Shown here one piece after another: positions 23,537-32,755 of a stretch of DNA of 64,000 nucleotides; positions within the stretch are counted from its first letter, which is position 1; each line of letters starts with the position of its first letter. Source of the stretch: Cohnella terricola (GTDB taxonomy: Bacteria > Bacillota > Bacilli > Paenibacillales > Paenibacillaceae); assembly GCF_007786475.1 (NCBI RefSeq), contig NZ_VNJJ01000020.1, positions 1-64,000 of the forward strand. The letters run 5' to 3'. The translations under genes and the position numbers were made by a program. The notes under the pieces are model-generated. The model did not search any database. It worked only from the letters and a program-made list of their open reading frames with translations, and was not told the DNA's origin.

Positions 23537-24934
23537 ATGAAGAAAATGGCGATCGTGCTTGCCGCCGGTCAAGGCAAGCGCATGAAATCGAAATTATATA
23601 AGGTGCTGCATTCCGTATGCGGCAAGCCGATGGTGGAGCATGTTCTGGATACTGCACGGAGGGCTGCATGCGAACGAACCGTCGTCATTGTCGGACATGG
23701 CGCGGAGGCGGTTAAGGCTACTTTAGGCGACGCAGCGGAATATGCTTTGCAAGCGGAGCAGCTTGGGACGGGACATGCCGTTCTGCAGGCCGCTCCGATG
23801 ATGGAGCAGGAAGAAGGCGTAACCGTCGTTCTATGCGGGGATACGCCTCTTGTGCGTGCGGAGACCGTGAACGAGATGGTCGACCTGCATACGCGCATAG
23901 GAGCTGCGGCTACGATCCTCACGGCCGAATTCGCCGAACCGGCCGGTTATGGCCGAATCGTTCGAGGAGCGGATGGCGCAGTGCTGCGCATCGTTGAACA
24001 TAAAGATTGTTCTCTGGAAGAGGCCGCGATCAAGGAGATTAATACGGGAATTTACTGCTTCGATAACCGCATGCTGTTCGAAGCGCTCAAGAAAGTGACC
24101 AATAACAACGCCCAAGGCGAGTATTATCTGACGGACGTCATCGGTATTTTGCAGCAAGAAGGCAACACGATCGGCGCTTATTTGGCTTCCGATTCGGCGG
24201 AGGCGCTCGGAGTGAACGACCGCATCGCGCTCGGAGAAGCCGAACGGCTGATGAAAGCCAGAATTAATAGAGGACATCAATTGAATGGCGTGACCTTCAT
24301 CGATGTGGATAATACGTATATCGAAGCTACGGTAACGATAGGGGAAGATACGATTATCTACCCGGGAACCGTTCTCCGCGGACAGACAGCAATCGGTTCC
24401 GATTGCGTGATCGGTCCGTCGGCAGATCTTAACGATACGATCGTCGGCAGCGGTTCAACGGTGCGCCAGTCGGTGGCGGACGGGGCGGAACTGGGAGAGG
24501 AATGCCAAGTTGGTCCTTTCGCATACTTGCGTCCAGGAACGAAACTCGGAGACTATGTGAAGATCGGCGATTTCGTAGAGATTAAGAACACGACAATCGG
24601 GGAACATAGCAAAGTGCCGCATTTGAGCTACGTAGGCGACGCGATCGTCGGCAAGGGCGTGAATATCGGCTGCGGCGTGATTACGGCCAATTACGATGGG
24701 TATAATAAATCGATTACCGAAATCGGCGACAATGCTTTCGTAGGAAGCAATTCGAACCTGATCGCACCTGTCAAAATAGGCAGCGGAGCGTATGTCGTCG
24801 CGGGATCCACCATTACCCACAATGTAGCGGATAACGATCTCGCCATCGCGCGGGAGCGCCAAGTCAACAAACCGGGGTATGCGGATAAAATTCGCTCCCG
24901 CGCCCGATCGAAGAAAGATAAAGACACCGAATAA
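23537..24934 (+). CDS. glmU: Bifunctional GlmU (GlcNAc-1-P uridyltransferase / GlcN-1-P acetyltransferase)
   Basis: 465 residues. The N-terminal uridyltransferase domain opens with VLAAGQGKRMKSK (residues 6-18); the C-terminal left-handed beta helix runs from about residue 250 with hexapeptide repeats such as IGEDTIIYPG and VKIGDFVEIKN, ending in the acetyltransferase site YVGDAIVGKGVNIGCG. It makes UDP-GlcNAc for peptidoglycan. prs follows after 17 bp. Confidence 0.96.
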   Translation: MKKMAIVLAAGQGKRMKSKLYKVLHSVCGKPMVEHVLDTARRAACERTVVIVGHGAEAVKATLGDAAEYALQAEQLGTGHAVLQAAPMMEQEEGVTVVLCGDTPLVRAETVNEMVDLHTRIGAAATILTAEFAEPAGYGRIVRGADGAVLRIVEHKDCSLEEAAIKEINTGIYCFDNRMLFEALKKVTNNNAQGEYYLTDVIGILQQEGNTIGAYLASDSAEALGVNDRIALGEAERLMKARINRGHQLNGVTFIDVDNTYIEATVTIGEDTIIYPGTVLRGQTAIGSDCVIGPSADLNDTIVGSGSTVRQSVADGAELGEECQVGPFAYLRPGTKLGDYVKIGDFVEIKNTTIGEHSKVPHLSYVGDAIVGKGVNIGCGVITANYDGYNKSITEIGDNAFVGSNSNLIAPVKIGSGAYVVAGSTITHNVADNDLAIARERQVNKPGYADKIRSRARSKKDKDTE

Positions 24935-24951
24935 ACAAAGGCGGTAATTCG

Positions 24952-25908
24952 ATGGTCTATTCGGATCCAACCTTAAAGCTCTTCTCCTGCAGCTCCAATC
25001 CGGAACTGGCCGCATCGATTGCGAAGCATATCGGGGTAGAGCTAGGCAATGCCGTCATGAACCGCTTCAGCGACGGGGAGATCCACATTCGACTGGATGA
25101 CAGCGTCAGAGGGGCTGACGTCTACGTTATCCAATCGACGTCGGCTCCGGTCAACGATCATCTGATCGAGCTTCTTGTCATGGTCGATGCGCTCAAGCGA
25201 GCCTCCGCCAAGACGATCAACGTTGTGCTGCCCTATTACGGTTACGCTCGACAGGACCGTAAAGCCCGTTCCCGCGATCCGATCACGGCTAAGCTTGTAG
25301 CCAATCTGATCGAAACCGCGGGCGCTCATCGGGTAATCGCCATGGATTTGCATGCGATGCAGATTCAAGGTTTTTTCGATATCCCCGTAGACCATTTGTT
25401 AGGCGTGCCCATTCTGGGCGATTATTTTCATAGCAAAAATCTGCGGTCTCCGGTCGTCGTCTCTCCGGATCACGGCGGAGTTGTGAGGGCTCGCAGATTG
25501 GCGGATACGCTGCTGGCTCCGCTTGCCATCATCGACAAGCGCAGGCCGGAGCCCGGAGTCGTCGAGGTGATGAACATTATCGGGGACGTGTCGGGCCGAA
25601 CGGCGATTCTGATCGATGATATTATCGATACGGCTGGTACGATTGCATTGGCCGCGAACGCACTCAAGCAAGCGGGGGCTGCCGATATCTATGCATGCTG
25701 CACGCACCCGGTTTTGTCCGGCCCGGCGATCGAACGTCTTGAGGCCTCGCCGCTCGTCGAGATCGTCGTTACGGATACGATCCCTCTAAGGCAGCCTTGC
25801 GGAACCGATAAAGTCAAGGTATTGTCCGTGGCGCCGCTGATCGCGGAAGCGATCGTGCGGGTCCATGAGCAGCAGTCGCTTAGCAAGCTGTTCGAACCGC
25901 ATGTTTAA
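24952..25908 (+). CDS. prs: Ribose-phosphate pyrophosphokinase
   Basis: 318 residues. It makes PRPP from ribose-5-phosphate and ATP. The FSCSSNPELAASIA start, the RQDRKARSRDPITAKLVAN flexible loop near residue 100, and the PRPP signature IDDIIDTAGTIA near 221 are all intact. It forms a tight pair with glmU and feeds the purine (PurR) and nicotinate (NadC) functions encoded nearby. Confidence 0.95.
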   Translation: MVYSDPTLKLFSCSSNPELAASIAKHIGVELGNAVMNRFSDGEIHIRLDDSVRGADVYVIQSTSAPVNDHLIELLVMVDALKRASAKTINVVLPYYGYARQDRKARSRDPITAKLVANLIETAGAHRVIAMDLHAMQIQGFFDIPVDHLLGVPILGDYFHSKNLRSPVVVSPDHGGVVRARRLADTLLAPLAIIDKRRPEPGVVEVMNIIGDVSGRTAILIDDIIDTAGTIALAANALKQAGAADIYACCTHPVLSGPAIERLEASPLVEIVVTDTIPLRQPCGTDKVKVLSVAPLIAEAIVRVHEQQSLSKLFEPHV

Positions 25909-25913
25909 TGATC

Positions 25914-25957
25914 TCCTCCCTGGGGTAAAACAAAGCTATACCGCTTTCGAGGGAGGA
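25914..25957 (+). promoter_or_regulatory. Hairpin that could mask the bL25 ribosome binding site
   Basis: TCCTCCCT at 25914-25921 is perfectly complementary to AGGGAGGA at 25950-25957, the Shine-Dalgarno of the next gene. The first arm begins five bases after the prs stop codon. Pairing would hide the ribosome site until opened, so translation of ctc could be controlled. Inferred from complementarity only. Confidence 0.4.
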
Positions 25958-25964
25958 AACAGGA

Positions 25965-26609
25965 ATGAGTCCGATGCTTCAGGCGCAATTACGCGAAGTT
26001 TCCACTAAAGGCGATTTACGGCGAATCCGTTCTACTGGCTATGTTCCGGGAGTCGTATACGGTAAGGGCCTTAGCGCCCCCTCCGCCATCACGGTCAACG
26101 CCAAAGATGTCGAGGCAATGCTGAGAAGCCATCCTTATGCCGTTATCGACATCGATATCCCTGGAACAGGACGGCAGCCCGTGATGATGTCCGATTTGCA
26201 GAGGGATCCGATTTCCAGGCACGTGACGCATATCGATTTTCATAAAATCAATATGAACGAGAAGATCGCGACGTCAGCGCGAGTGGATATTACCGGCGCG
26301 TCTCCGGGAGAGAAGGAAGGCGGCATGCTGCAGCTCGTTCTTCACGAGATCGACATCGAATGTTATCCGAAGGATATTCCGGATGCGATCGCAGCGGATG
26401 TCAGCGGACTTGGCATGGGAGATCATCTGACCGTCGGGGAGTTAAAGCTACCTTCCGGGGTGACTTCTACGCAAGACCCGGAGACGATTGTCGTCGCCGT
26501 TCTCGCTCCTCAGAAGGAACGTTCGGAGGACGAGCTGGACGATATGGACGTCGAAGTGGAAGAGAACCGGAAAAATAGAGAAAATGCCATAGCAGTGGAG
26601 AAGGACTGA
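25965..26609 (+). CDS. ctc: Ribosomal protein bL25, long (Ctc/TL5) form
   Basis: 214 residues. An N-terminal 5S rRNA-binding bL25 domain (GYVPGVVYGKG, residues ~1-90; HIDFHKINMNEKI marks its end) is followed by the C-terminal TL5/Ctc beta domain (to ~185) and a charged acidic tail. Ctc replaces L25 in B. subtilis and is a general-stress protein there. GAGGGAGG precedes ATG 25965. It lies between prs and pth as in Bacillus. Confidence 0.94.
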   Translation: MSPMLQAQLREVSTKGDLRRIRSTGYVPGVVYGKGLSAPSAITVNAKDVEAMLRSHPYAVIDIDIPGTGRQPVMMSDLQRDPISRHVTHIDFHKINMNEKIATSARVDITGASPGEKEGGMLQLVLHEIDIECYPKDIPDAIAADVSGLGMGDHLTVGELKLPSGVTSTQDPETIVVAVLAPQKERSEDELDDMDVEVEENRKNRENAIAVEKD

Positions 26610-26616
26610 ATCAGGG

Positions 26617-26648
26617 AAAGGGGCCGCGCTCGCTGCGCGGCCCCTTTC
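26617..26648. terminator. Convergent hairpin between ctc and the minus-strand small gene
   Basis: AAAGGGGCCGCGC, loop TCGCT, GCGCGGCCCCTTT. A very stable symmetric stem between two convergent genes; the only U-rich part is inside the stem on either strand. Confidence 0.7.
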
Positions 26649-26682
26649 GACGGTAAAAGCGAATCGGCATTGAAACAGATCG

Positions 26683-26883
26683 TTAATATCCCGGACGCGA
26701 AACGAAGGTAAATTGCCTGCGATTGTAGAAAATATTGTTGACCTGAACGAATTCTTTGCCATAATATTCGATGAGCCCGATGTCGCTGTGCCGCTGACCG
26801 TAATAGATTTGCACGGGAACCTGGGAAGACATATGATCTAGGAAGTGCCGATCTTCATAGATCATCTGGCCGTTCATATACAT
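26683..26883 (-). CDS. Small protein of unknown function (66 residues)
   Basis: A short, aromatic-rich protein: VPVQIYYGQRHSDIGLIEYYGKEFVQVNNIFYNRRQFTFVSRPGY. A strong GGGGGGGTGA lies just upstream of ATG 26883 on the minus strand, which supports translation. There is no signal peptide or membrane segment. The closing FVSRPGY and predicted short beta strands recall small LSM-like spore proteins of Bacillales (DUF2642/YuzF type), but I cannot confirm that. It is transcribed opposite to all neighbours between ctc and pth. Confidence 0.6.
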   Translation of the reverse strand: MYMNGQMIYEDRHFLDHMSSQVPVQIYYGQRHSDIGLIEYYGKEFVQVNNIFYNRRQFTFVSRPGY

Positions 26884-27009
26884 ATCAATTCACCCCCCCT
26901 TTCGAAAAGTGTGTTTAAAATGTAGGACACGCGGAAAGCGGGAATCGTTGCATCAATCGATTATTTTTTCAGTTTTTGTTCAGTTTACATCAGGAGGATG
27001 AGCTGGGAT

Positions 27010-27579
27010 ATGCGTTGGATAGTCGGATTGGGGAATCCCGGATCGTCTTACGCCCATACGCGGCATAACGCGGGATTTATGGTCGTTGACGAACTGGCGC
27101 GCAGATGGGGCATCGATGTCTCTGCGCAGAAATGCAAAGCCTTAGTAGGCGAAGCGCGAGTAGGAGATACAAAAGCGGCGTTGCTTAAGCCGATGACGTA
27201 CATGAATTTGTCGGGCGAATCCCTGCGCGCTTTTATGGATTATTACAAGGTAAAACTGGAAGACTTGATCGTCGTCTACGACGACCTGGATACTGATGTG
27301 GGCCGGATTCGTCTGCGATACCAAGGAAGCCCGGGCGGACATAACGGCATTAAATCGATTATTCAGCATGTAGGTACTCAAAGCTTCAACCGCGTCCGCG
27401 TAGGAATCTCAAGGCCGGAACCGGGAATCGTCATCTCGGATTACGTTCTGTCCAAATTCGCCAAGTCGGAACAGGAAGCGCTGCGCAAATCGATAGAGGA
27501 AGCTTGCGACGCAATTGAGTACGCGCTGGGCCATTCGTTCGAACAAACGATGGCTAAATATAACGCGAAAGGATCTTGA
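27010..27579 (+). CDS. pth: Peptidyl-tRNA hydrolase
   Basis: 189 residues. GLGNPGSSYAHTRHNAGF (residues ~6-23) contains the substrate Asn and catalytic His; MTYMNLSGESLRAF and the catalytic Asp in YDDLDTDVGRIRLR follow, then GGHNGIKSII. It recycles tRNA from dropped-off peptidyl-tRNA. GGAGG at 26993-26997 abuts ATG 26998, which is too close, so ATG 27010 is chosen. Called spoVC in B. subtilis. Confidence 0.95.
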   Translation: MRWIVGLGNPGSSYAHTRHNAGFMVVDELARRWGIDVSAQKCKALVGEARVGDTKAALLKPMTYMNLSGESLRAFMDYYKVKLEDLIVVYDDLDTDVGRIRLRYQGSPGGHNGIKSIIQHVGTQSFNRVRVGISRPEPGIVISDYVLSKFAKSEQEALRKSIEEACDAIEYALGHSFEQTMAKYNAKGS

Positions 27580-27660
27580 CGCTTAAAAGTCGGGGTTTAC
27601 GGGCATAATGGAGAGAAGACGCGGGGAATGCCGCATAAGCTTACTCCAGGAGGCATACAT

Positions 27661-27891
27661 ATGGCTGTAAACTATATTTGCCGACATTGCGGCATGCCGC
27701 TCGGACGGTTCGAGAATTCGGAAGTTCCGGAATACAAGCTGGGCCTTCATTTCTTGACCCCCGAAGAGCGAAAGCGTATAATAGCGTATAATTCCAACGG
27801 GGACGTGACCGTACGGGTCATCTGCGAATATTGCAGCCAAACGTTGGAGACGCATCCGGAGCTTGCTTTGCTTTCCAATCCGTTGCAATAA
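27661..27891 (+). CDS. fin: Anti-sigma-F factor Fin (YabK)
   Basis: 76 residues. Two CxxC pairs, YICRHCGM near residue 7 and VICEYCSQ near 55, flank LGLHFLTPEERKRIIAYNSNGDVTV, the pattern of Fin. Fin binds sigma-F late in forespore development and helps the switch to sigma-G. AGGAGG lies 8 bases before ATG 27661; the longer frame from 27628 has no ribosome site. It sits between pth and mfd, as in B. subtilis. Confidence 0.93.
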   Translation: MAVNYICRHCGMPLGRFENSEVPEYKLGLHFLTPEERKRIIAYNSNGDVTVRVICEYCSQTLETHPELALLSNPLQ

Positions 27892-27921
27892 CGCCGACAG
27901 CATCACGTTCCGACATCCTTA

Positions 27922-27955
27922 AGGAGTCCTTGGCATGTGCCGGGGCTTTTTTCTT
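27922..27955 (+). terminator. Terminator after fin
   Basis: AGTCCTTGGCA, TG, TGCCGGGGCTTTTTTC. The stem includes several G-T pairs and is followed by a T-run, about 30 bases after fin. Confidence 0.7.
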
Positions 27956-28095
27956 GATTTTACGCGGAAGTTTTAACGAATGAACTATAGAATGGCTTCA
28001 GCTTTCCCGTGACGAACGAACTTGCGGAAGCATGGCTCGCAGGGCAGAAGGCACGATGAACGGATGAAGCGTTGGTCTTGGAGAGGGGAAATGCC

Positions 28096-31000
28096 ATGAA
28101 GCCACTAATCCAATCGTTAGTCAAGGATCCCGATTTAATTAGCGTGATACAAGGGCTCAAAGGCGGGATGCGGGAGCAGCTTGTCGCCGGCTTGTCCGGC
28201 TCCGCGCGCCAGGCGGCGATTGCCGGCTTGTATCGGGAAATCGGGCGGCCGATTCTCGTCGTTACTCATAATATGTTCTCGGCGCAGAAGATCGCTGACG
28301 ATCTTCAGGAATGTCTCTCGTCCGAAGAGGTGCTGCTCTACCCGGCGAACGAATTGATCGCCGCTGAGACGGCGATATCTAGTCCGGAGACGTCTGCGCG
28401 CCGTCTGGACGTCATTCTTAAGCTTGCGGAAGGCTTCCGCGGCGTTATTGTCGTGCCGTTCGCAGGGGTTCGGAGATTTCAACCCGATCTGAAGACGATG
28501 TCCGAAGCCCGCATCGATCTCGGCGTGGGCCAGACTCTGCCTATGGAGCATTTCCTGCGCAGAATGGTCGAGCTTGGATACGAGAGAGTGGACCGGGTTG
28601 AGCAGAAAGGGCATATGAGCGTGCGCGGCGGAATCGTCGATTTCTTCCCGCTCGCGTCCGCGATTGCATACCGAGTCGAATGGTTCGACGACGAGATCGA
28701 CTCCATCCGGACGTTCGATCCAACTGATCAGCGTTCCATCGACAAGCTCGAAGCCTATACGGTCCAGCCCAGCAGGGAATGGATTGCGGTGGAGAGAAGA
28801 TTCCAGAACGCCGCTCAACATGCGCGGGATTTGCTCGATCAGCAGTTGGAGCGAATGACAGACCGTCAGGCCAAAGAAAGGCTTCATTCGGAGATTTCCC
28901 GGGAAATCGAGCTATTGCGACAAAACGTGTATTTTCCCGAAATTTACAAATATATTTCACTGCTCTATCCGGAACGACAGACGCTGCTAGACTACATTCC
29001 TAAAGAGACGATTCTGCTGATGGATGAGCCGAACAGGCTTGGGGAGACCGCGCGCCAATTGGAGCGCGACGAGTCGGAGTGGACGACCCATCTTCTGCAG
29101 CAGGGCAAATCTCTGCCCGGTTACGTACTCGCCGTTTCCGCGGAGCAGGCGCTGTATCCTAAGGGCTTCCAAACGGTGTATTTGTCGTTGTTCGTTCGGC
29201 AAATACCTCATACGCAACCGCAAAATATCATCAACTTCGTCTACCGCTCAATGCAGAACTTCCACGGCCAGATGAACGTTCTGAAAGCGGAAACGGAGCG
29301 CTGGCGCAAAAGCGGCGTGCGGATTCTGATGCTGGCGGGAAATGCAGAGCGAGCGGACAGAATGCGCAGGGTTCTGGAAGACTATCAGATCGAACCTCCG
29401 GAAATTCTGCAAGGCAACTTGCAGAGCGGTTTCGAGCTGCCTTCGATCAAGCTCGTCGTCATTACCGAAGGTGAGATGTTCAGCCAGAAGCAGCGCAAAG
29501 CCAGACGCGTCGATCGCCACTTGGACAATGCGGAACGGATCAAAAGCTATACCGAGCTGAAAGTCGGCGATTACGTCGTCCACCAGAACCACGGGATCGG
29601 TAAGTATTTGGGCATCGGCACGCTGGAAGTGGGCGGCATTCACAAGGATTACCTTCATATCGTCTATGCGGCAGGCGACCGGCTCTCCGTCCCGGTAGAG
29701 CAATTCGATCTTATCCAGAAATACATCGGGAACGAAGAGAAAGAACCGAAAGTGAGCAAGCTGGGCGGCGCGGAATGGAACCGGGCCAAGTCTAAGGCTC
29801 GTTCCTCCGTGCAGGATATCGCTGACGATCTGATCAAGCTGTATGCGGAACGGCAAGCAACGACCGGCTTCGGCTTCGGGGAAGACACGCCTTATCAACA
29901 GGAATTCGAGGAGATGTTTCCTTACGAGGAGACGTCCGACCAGCTTCGGGCGATTGCCGAGATCAAAAAAGACATGCAGATCCCTCGGCCGATGGATCGT
30001 TTGTTATGCGGAGACGTTGGATACGGGAAGACGGAAGTGGCCATCCGAGCCGCGTTCAAAGCGGCGATCGAAGGCAAGCAGGTAGCCGTGCTCGTGCCGA
30101 CGACGATATTGGCGCAGCAGCATTACGAGACTTTCCGCGAGAGATTTTCCGGTTATCCGTTTAACATTAAAGTGCTGAGCCGCTTCCGGAGCCGCAAGGA
30201 GCAGACCGAGACGATGAAAGGGCTAAAGGCTGGCACGGTCGATGTCGTCATCGGCACGCACCGATTATTGTCTCAGGATATCGTGTTTAAGGAGCTCGGG
30301 CTGCTGATCGTTGACGAAGAACAGCGCTTCGGGGTCACCCATAAGGAAAAGCTAAAGAAAATCAAGACGAACGTAGACGTGCTGACGTTAACGGCGACGC
30401 CGATTCCGCGCACCCTCCATATGTCCATGCTCGGCGTGCGGGATCTGTCGGTCATCGAGACACCGCCGGAGAATCGGTTCCCCGTGCAAACCTACGTGGT
30501 CGAATACAGTCCGACGCTTGTACGCGAGGCCGTGGAGCGGGAGCTCGCGAGGGACGGACAGGTGTATTATCTGTATAACCGCGTGCAAGGCATCTACCAG
30601 ATGGCAGAACAGATCGGCGCGCTCGTACCGGCTGCTCGCATCGCCGTCGCGCACGGTCAAATGTCCGAACAAGAGCTGGAACGGACGATTCTGGACTTCC
30701 TGGACGGTGAATATGACGTGTTGGTTAGCACGAGCATTATCGAGACCGGCGTCGATATCCCGAACGTGAACACGCTGCTCGTGCACGATGCGGATAAAAT
30801 GGGGCTGTCCCAGTTGTATCAACTGCGGGGCCGCGTCGGACGTTCCAATCGGATCGCTTATGCGTACTTTACTTATCAACGGGATAAAGTGCTCTCCGAG
30901 GTCGCAGAGAAACGCCTGCAATCGATTAAGGAATTTACGGAGTTGGGCTCCGGCTTTAAGATCGCCATGCGGGACTTGTCCATTCGCGGAGCGGGAAATC

Positions 31001-31617
31001 TGCTTGGTGCCGAGCAGCACGGTTTCATCGCATCGGTCGGCTTCGATCTGTACTCCCAGATGCTTGCAGAAGAAATCCAAAGCCGCAAGCTGCAGTTGGG
31101 CGGCGAGGCTCTTCCGCCGCAGCCGGTGAACACCCAGCTCGACCTGGGCGTGGATGCGTATTTGCCTCCGGAATATATTTACGACAGTATCCAGAAGATC
31201 GAGATATACAAGAAAGTCGCGGCAGCTGTATCGCTCGAGGACGTCGAGGATTTGTTCGAAGAGCTGATCGACCGGTTCGGCGAGCCGCCAAAAGCGGTAC
31301 TTAACTTGATGGCTGTCGCCCGCTTGAAGGTATATGGACGCAAATACGGCATCGAGTCCATCGTTCGCAGGGGCGATGACGTGACATTAAAGCTGGAAGA
31401 ACGCCGTCGCGATGATGTCGACCGGAAGAAGCTGAAGGCGTTGGAAGCGAAATTTCAGGGAAGAATGATCGCGGATACCAGCGACCAGCAGATCCTCGCG
31501 CGCTTTAAGGTACGAGGGCTCGATGAGAACGCTTTGTTGGCGCTCGTCGAGGACTTTCTGGTACAATACAAAGAAGCGACAAAATCAAAGGGGGAACTAC
31601 AGGATGTTGCACCATAG
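28096..31617 (+). CDS. mfd: Transcription-repair coupling factor Mfd
   Basis: 1173 residues, full length. The N-terminal UvrB-like module (~1-330) is followed by the CarD-like RNA polymerase-interacting domain (~485-565, LKVGDYVVHQNHGIGKYLG), the RecG-like translocase with Walker A GDVGYGKTE near 637 and DEEQRFG near 739, the RGRVGRS motif near 912, and the C-terminal TRCF domain. It removes stalled polymerase at lesions and recruits UvrA. ATG 28096 has GAGAGGGG upstream; TTG 28072 is less likely. Its end overlaps the next start by 14 bp. Confidence 0.96.
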   Translation: MKPLIQSLVKDPDLISVIQGLKGGMREQLVAGLSGSARQAAIAGLYREIGRPILVVTHNMFSAQKIADDLQECLSSEEVLLYPANELIAAETAISSPETSARRLDVILKLAEGFRGVIVVPFAGVRRFQPDLKTMSEARIDLGVGQTLPMEHFLRRMVELGYERVDRVEQKGHMSVRGGIVDFFPLASAIAYRVEWFDDEIDSIRTFDPTDQRSIDKLEAYTVQPSREWIAVERRFQNAAQHARDLLDQQLERMTDRQAKERLHSEISREIELLRQNVYFPEIYKYISLLYPERQTLLDYIPKETILLMDEPNRLGETARQLERDESEWTTHLLQQGKSLPGYVLAVSAEQALYPKGFQTVYLSLFVRQIPHTQPQNIINFVYRSMQNFHGQMNVLKAETERWRKSGVRILMLAGNAERADRMRRVLEDYQIEPPEILQGNLQSGFELPSIKLVVITEGEMFSQKQRKARRVDRHLDNAERIKSYTELKVGDYVVHQNHGIGKYLGIGTLEVGGIHKDYLHIVYAAGDRLSVPVEQFDLIQKYIGNEEKEPKVSKLGGAEWNRAKSKARSSVQDIADDLIKLYAERQATTGFGFGEDTPYQQEFEEMFPYEETSDQLRAIAEIKKDMQIPRPMDRLLCGDVGYGKTEVAIRAAFKAAIEGKQVAVLVPTTILAQQHYETFRERFSGYPFNIKVLSRFRSRKEQTETMKGLKAGTVDVVIGTHRLLSQDIVFKELGLLIVDEEQRFGVTHKEKLKKIKTNVDVLTLTATPIPRTLHMSMLGVRDLSVIETPPENRFPVQTYVVEYSPTLVREAVERELARDGQVYYLYNRVQGIYQMAEQIGALVPAARIAVAHGQMSEQELERTILDFLDGEYDVLVSTSIIETGVDIPNVNTLLVHDADKMGLSQLYQLRGRVGRSNRIAYAYFTYQRDKVLSEVAEKRLQSIKEFTELGSGFKIAMRDLSIRGAGNLLGAEQHGFIASVGFDLYSQMLAEEIQSRKLQLGGEALPPQPVNTQLDLGVDAYLPPEYIYDSIQKIEIYKKVAAAVSLEDVEDLFEELIDRFGEPPKAVLNLMAVARLKVYGRKYGIESIVRRGDDVTLKLEERRRDDVDRKKLKALEAKFQGRMIADTSDQQILARFKVRGLDENALLALVEDFLVQYKEATKSKGELQDVAP

Positions 31618-32680
31618 AAGCATGCCGTATCGCCGGCTCGCTTTATTAGCGCTGGCAGCGGTCATGCTCGTCGCATTGATCTCCGCATGCGGCAAGAAAG
31701 AAGCGAAAGCGACCGTAATCGCCACGTACAACGGCGGCGAGGTTACGGACAAGGAGTTCGACAAGTATATCGCGTTCCAAGGCTCGATTCTTGGAAATCA
31801 GATGGCAATGTACGCCTCGATTCCTCAGTTTAAGGAACAGATCATCAAGCAATATATCATCAACAAAGAGTTAATCAAATCGGTCTCCGACGAAGATAAG
31901 AAACAAGCCAAAACGGCGGCGGACTCGTTCAAGAAAACGCTGGAGCAAGCGAGAAAGACGAATCCAGATCTGAAAAAACAAATGGACGCGGACAGCTTAT
32001 CCGTGAAAGATGCGGTCGCGATGTACCAAGAAACGGCCGAACTGCAAAGCGCTTATAAGGCTAAGGAAGATGAACTGAAGAAGCAAGTGACGGACGATGA
32101 AATCAAAACGGAATTCGACAAGACGCCGTCGGATTACAACGTCGTCACGGTCCGGCATATTCTGATCGGAACGAACGATCCGAATTCGGGCGCCGAGCTC
32201 ATGTCGGACGAGGATGCTTTGAAGAAAGCCGAGGAAGTCAAAGCCAAGCTGGAAGCAGGAGGAGACTGGGCTGCTCTGGCTAAGGAGTATTCCACGGACA
32301 CCGGGTCGAAAGATAACGGTGGCTTGTACGAGAATCAAGTTGCCAAGAAATGGGTCGGCGAATTCAAGGATGCGGCTAACAAGCAGCCGATCGGCGAGAT
32401 CGGAGATCCGGTGCAAACCCAATTCGGCTACCACGTAATCAAGGTAGAAAAACGCGAGGAAGCTTCTTCCGCGGACAAGCTTTCGCAGCAAGCGAAGGAC
32501 GTCATTATCGAGGAAGTAGCGGGCAACAAATTCAGCGATTACATGAAGGAACAAGAGGACAAGCTCGGCATCAAGATCACCTTGCCGCCAGAGCCGTCGC
32601 CAAGCCCAAGCGAGTCGGGCGCTCCTAGTGAGTCTCCGTCCGAATCCCCTAGCGCTTCGCCTTCGGCGTCCGCAAAATAA
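31604..32680 (+). CDS. PrsA-type peptidyl-prolyl isomerase lipoprotein
   Basis: 358 residues. Signal peptide with the lipobox LISAC (lipidated Cys29), a SurA-like N-terminal chaperone region, a parvulin domain at ~179-285 (VVTVRHILIGTND; FGYHVIKVEKRE), and a low-complexity Pro/Ser/Glu tail (SPSPSESGAPSES). It should assist folding of secreted proteins on the outer face of the membrane. ATG 31604 follows AAAGGGGGA and overlaps mfd, so it is probably co-transcribed. A second foldase of this type lies at 60112. Confidence 0.9.
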   Translation: MLHHRSMPYRRLALLALAAVMLVALISACGKKEAKATVIATYNGGEVTDKEFDKYIAFQGSILGNQMAMYASIPQFKEQIIKQYIINKELIKSVSDEDKKQAKTAADSFKKTLEQARKTNPDLKKQMDADSLSVKDAVAMYQETAELQSAYKAKEDELKKQVTDDEIKTEFDKTPSDYNVVTVRHILIGTNDPNSGAELMSDEDALKKAEEVKAKLEAGGDWAALAKEYSTDTGSKDNGGLYENQVAKKWVGEFKDAANKQPIGEIGDPVQTQFGYHVIKVEKREEASSADKLSQQAKDVIIEEVAGNKFSDYMKEQEDKLGIKITLPPEPSPSPSESGAPSESPSESPSASPSASAK

Positions 32681-32692
32681 TGCAAACTACCG

Positions 32693-32747
32693 ACGCGTTC
32701 GGAACTTCAACCGCCACAAGGCGATGAAGCTCCGGGCGCGTTTTTTG
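32693..32747 (+). terminator. Terminator after the PrsA-type gene
   Basis: ACGCGTTCGGAACTTCA, a loop of about 15 bases, TGAAGCTCCGGGCGCGT, then TTTTTTG. Long imperfect stem 13 bases after the stop. Confidence 0.85.
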
Positions 32748-32755
32748 TTCGTTCT

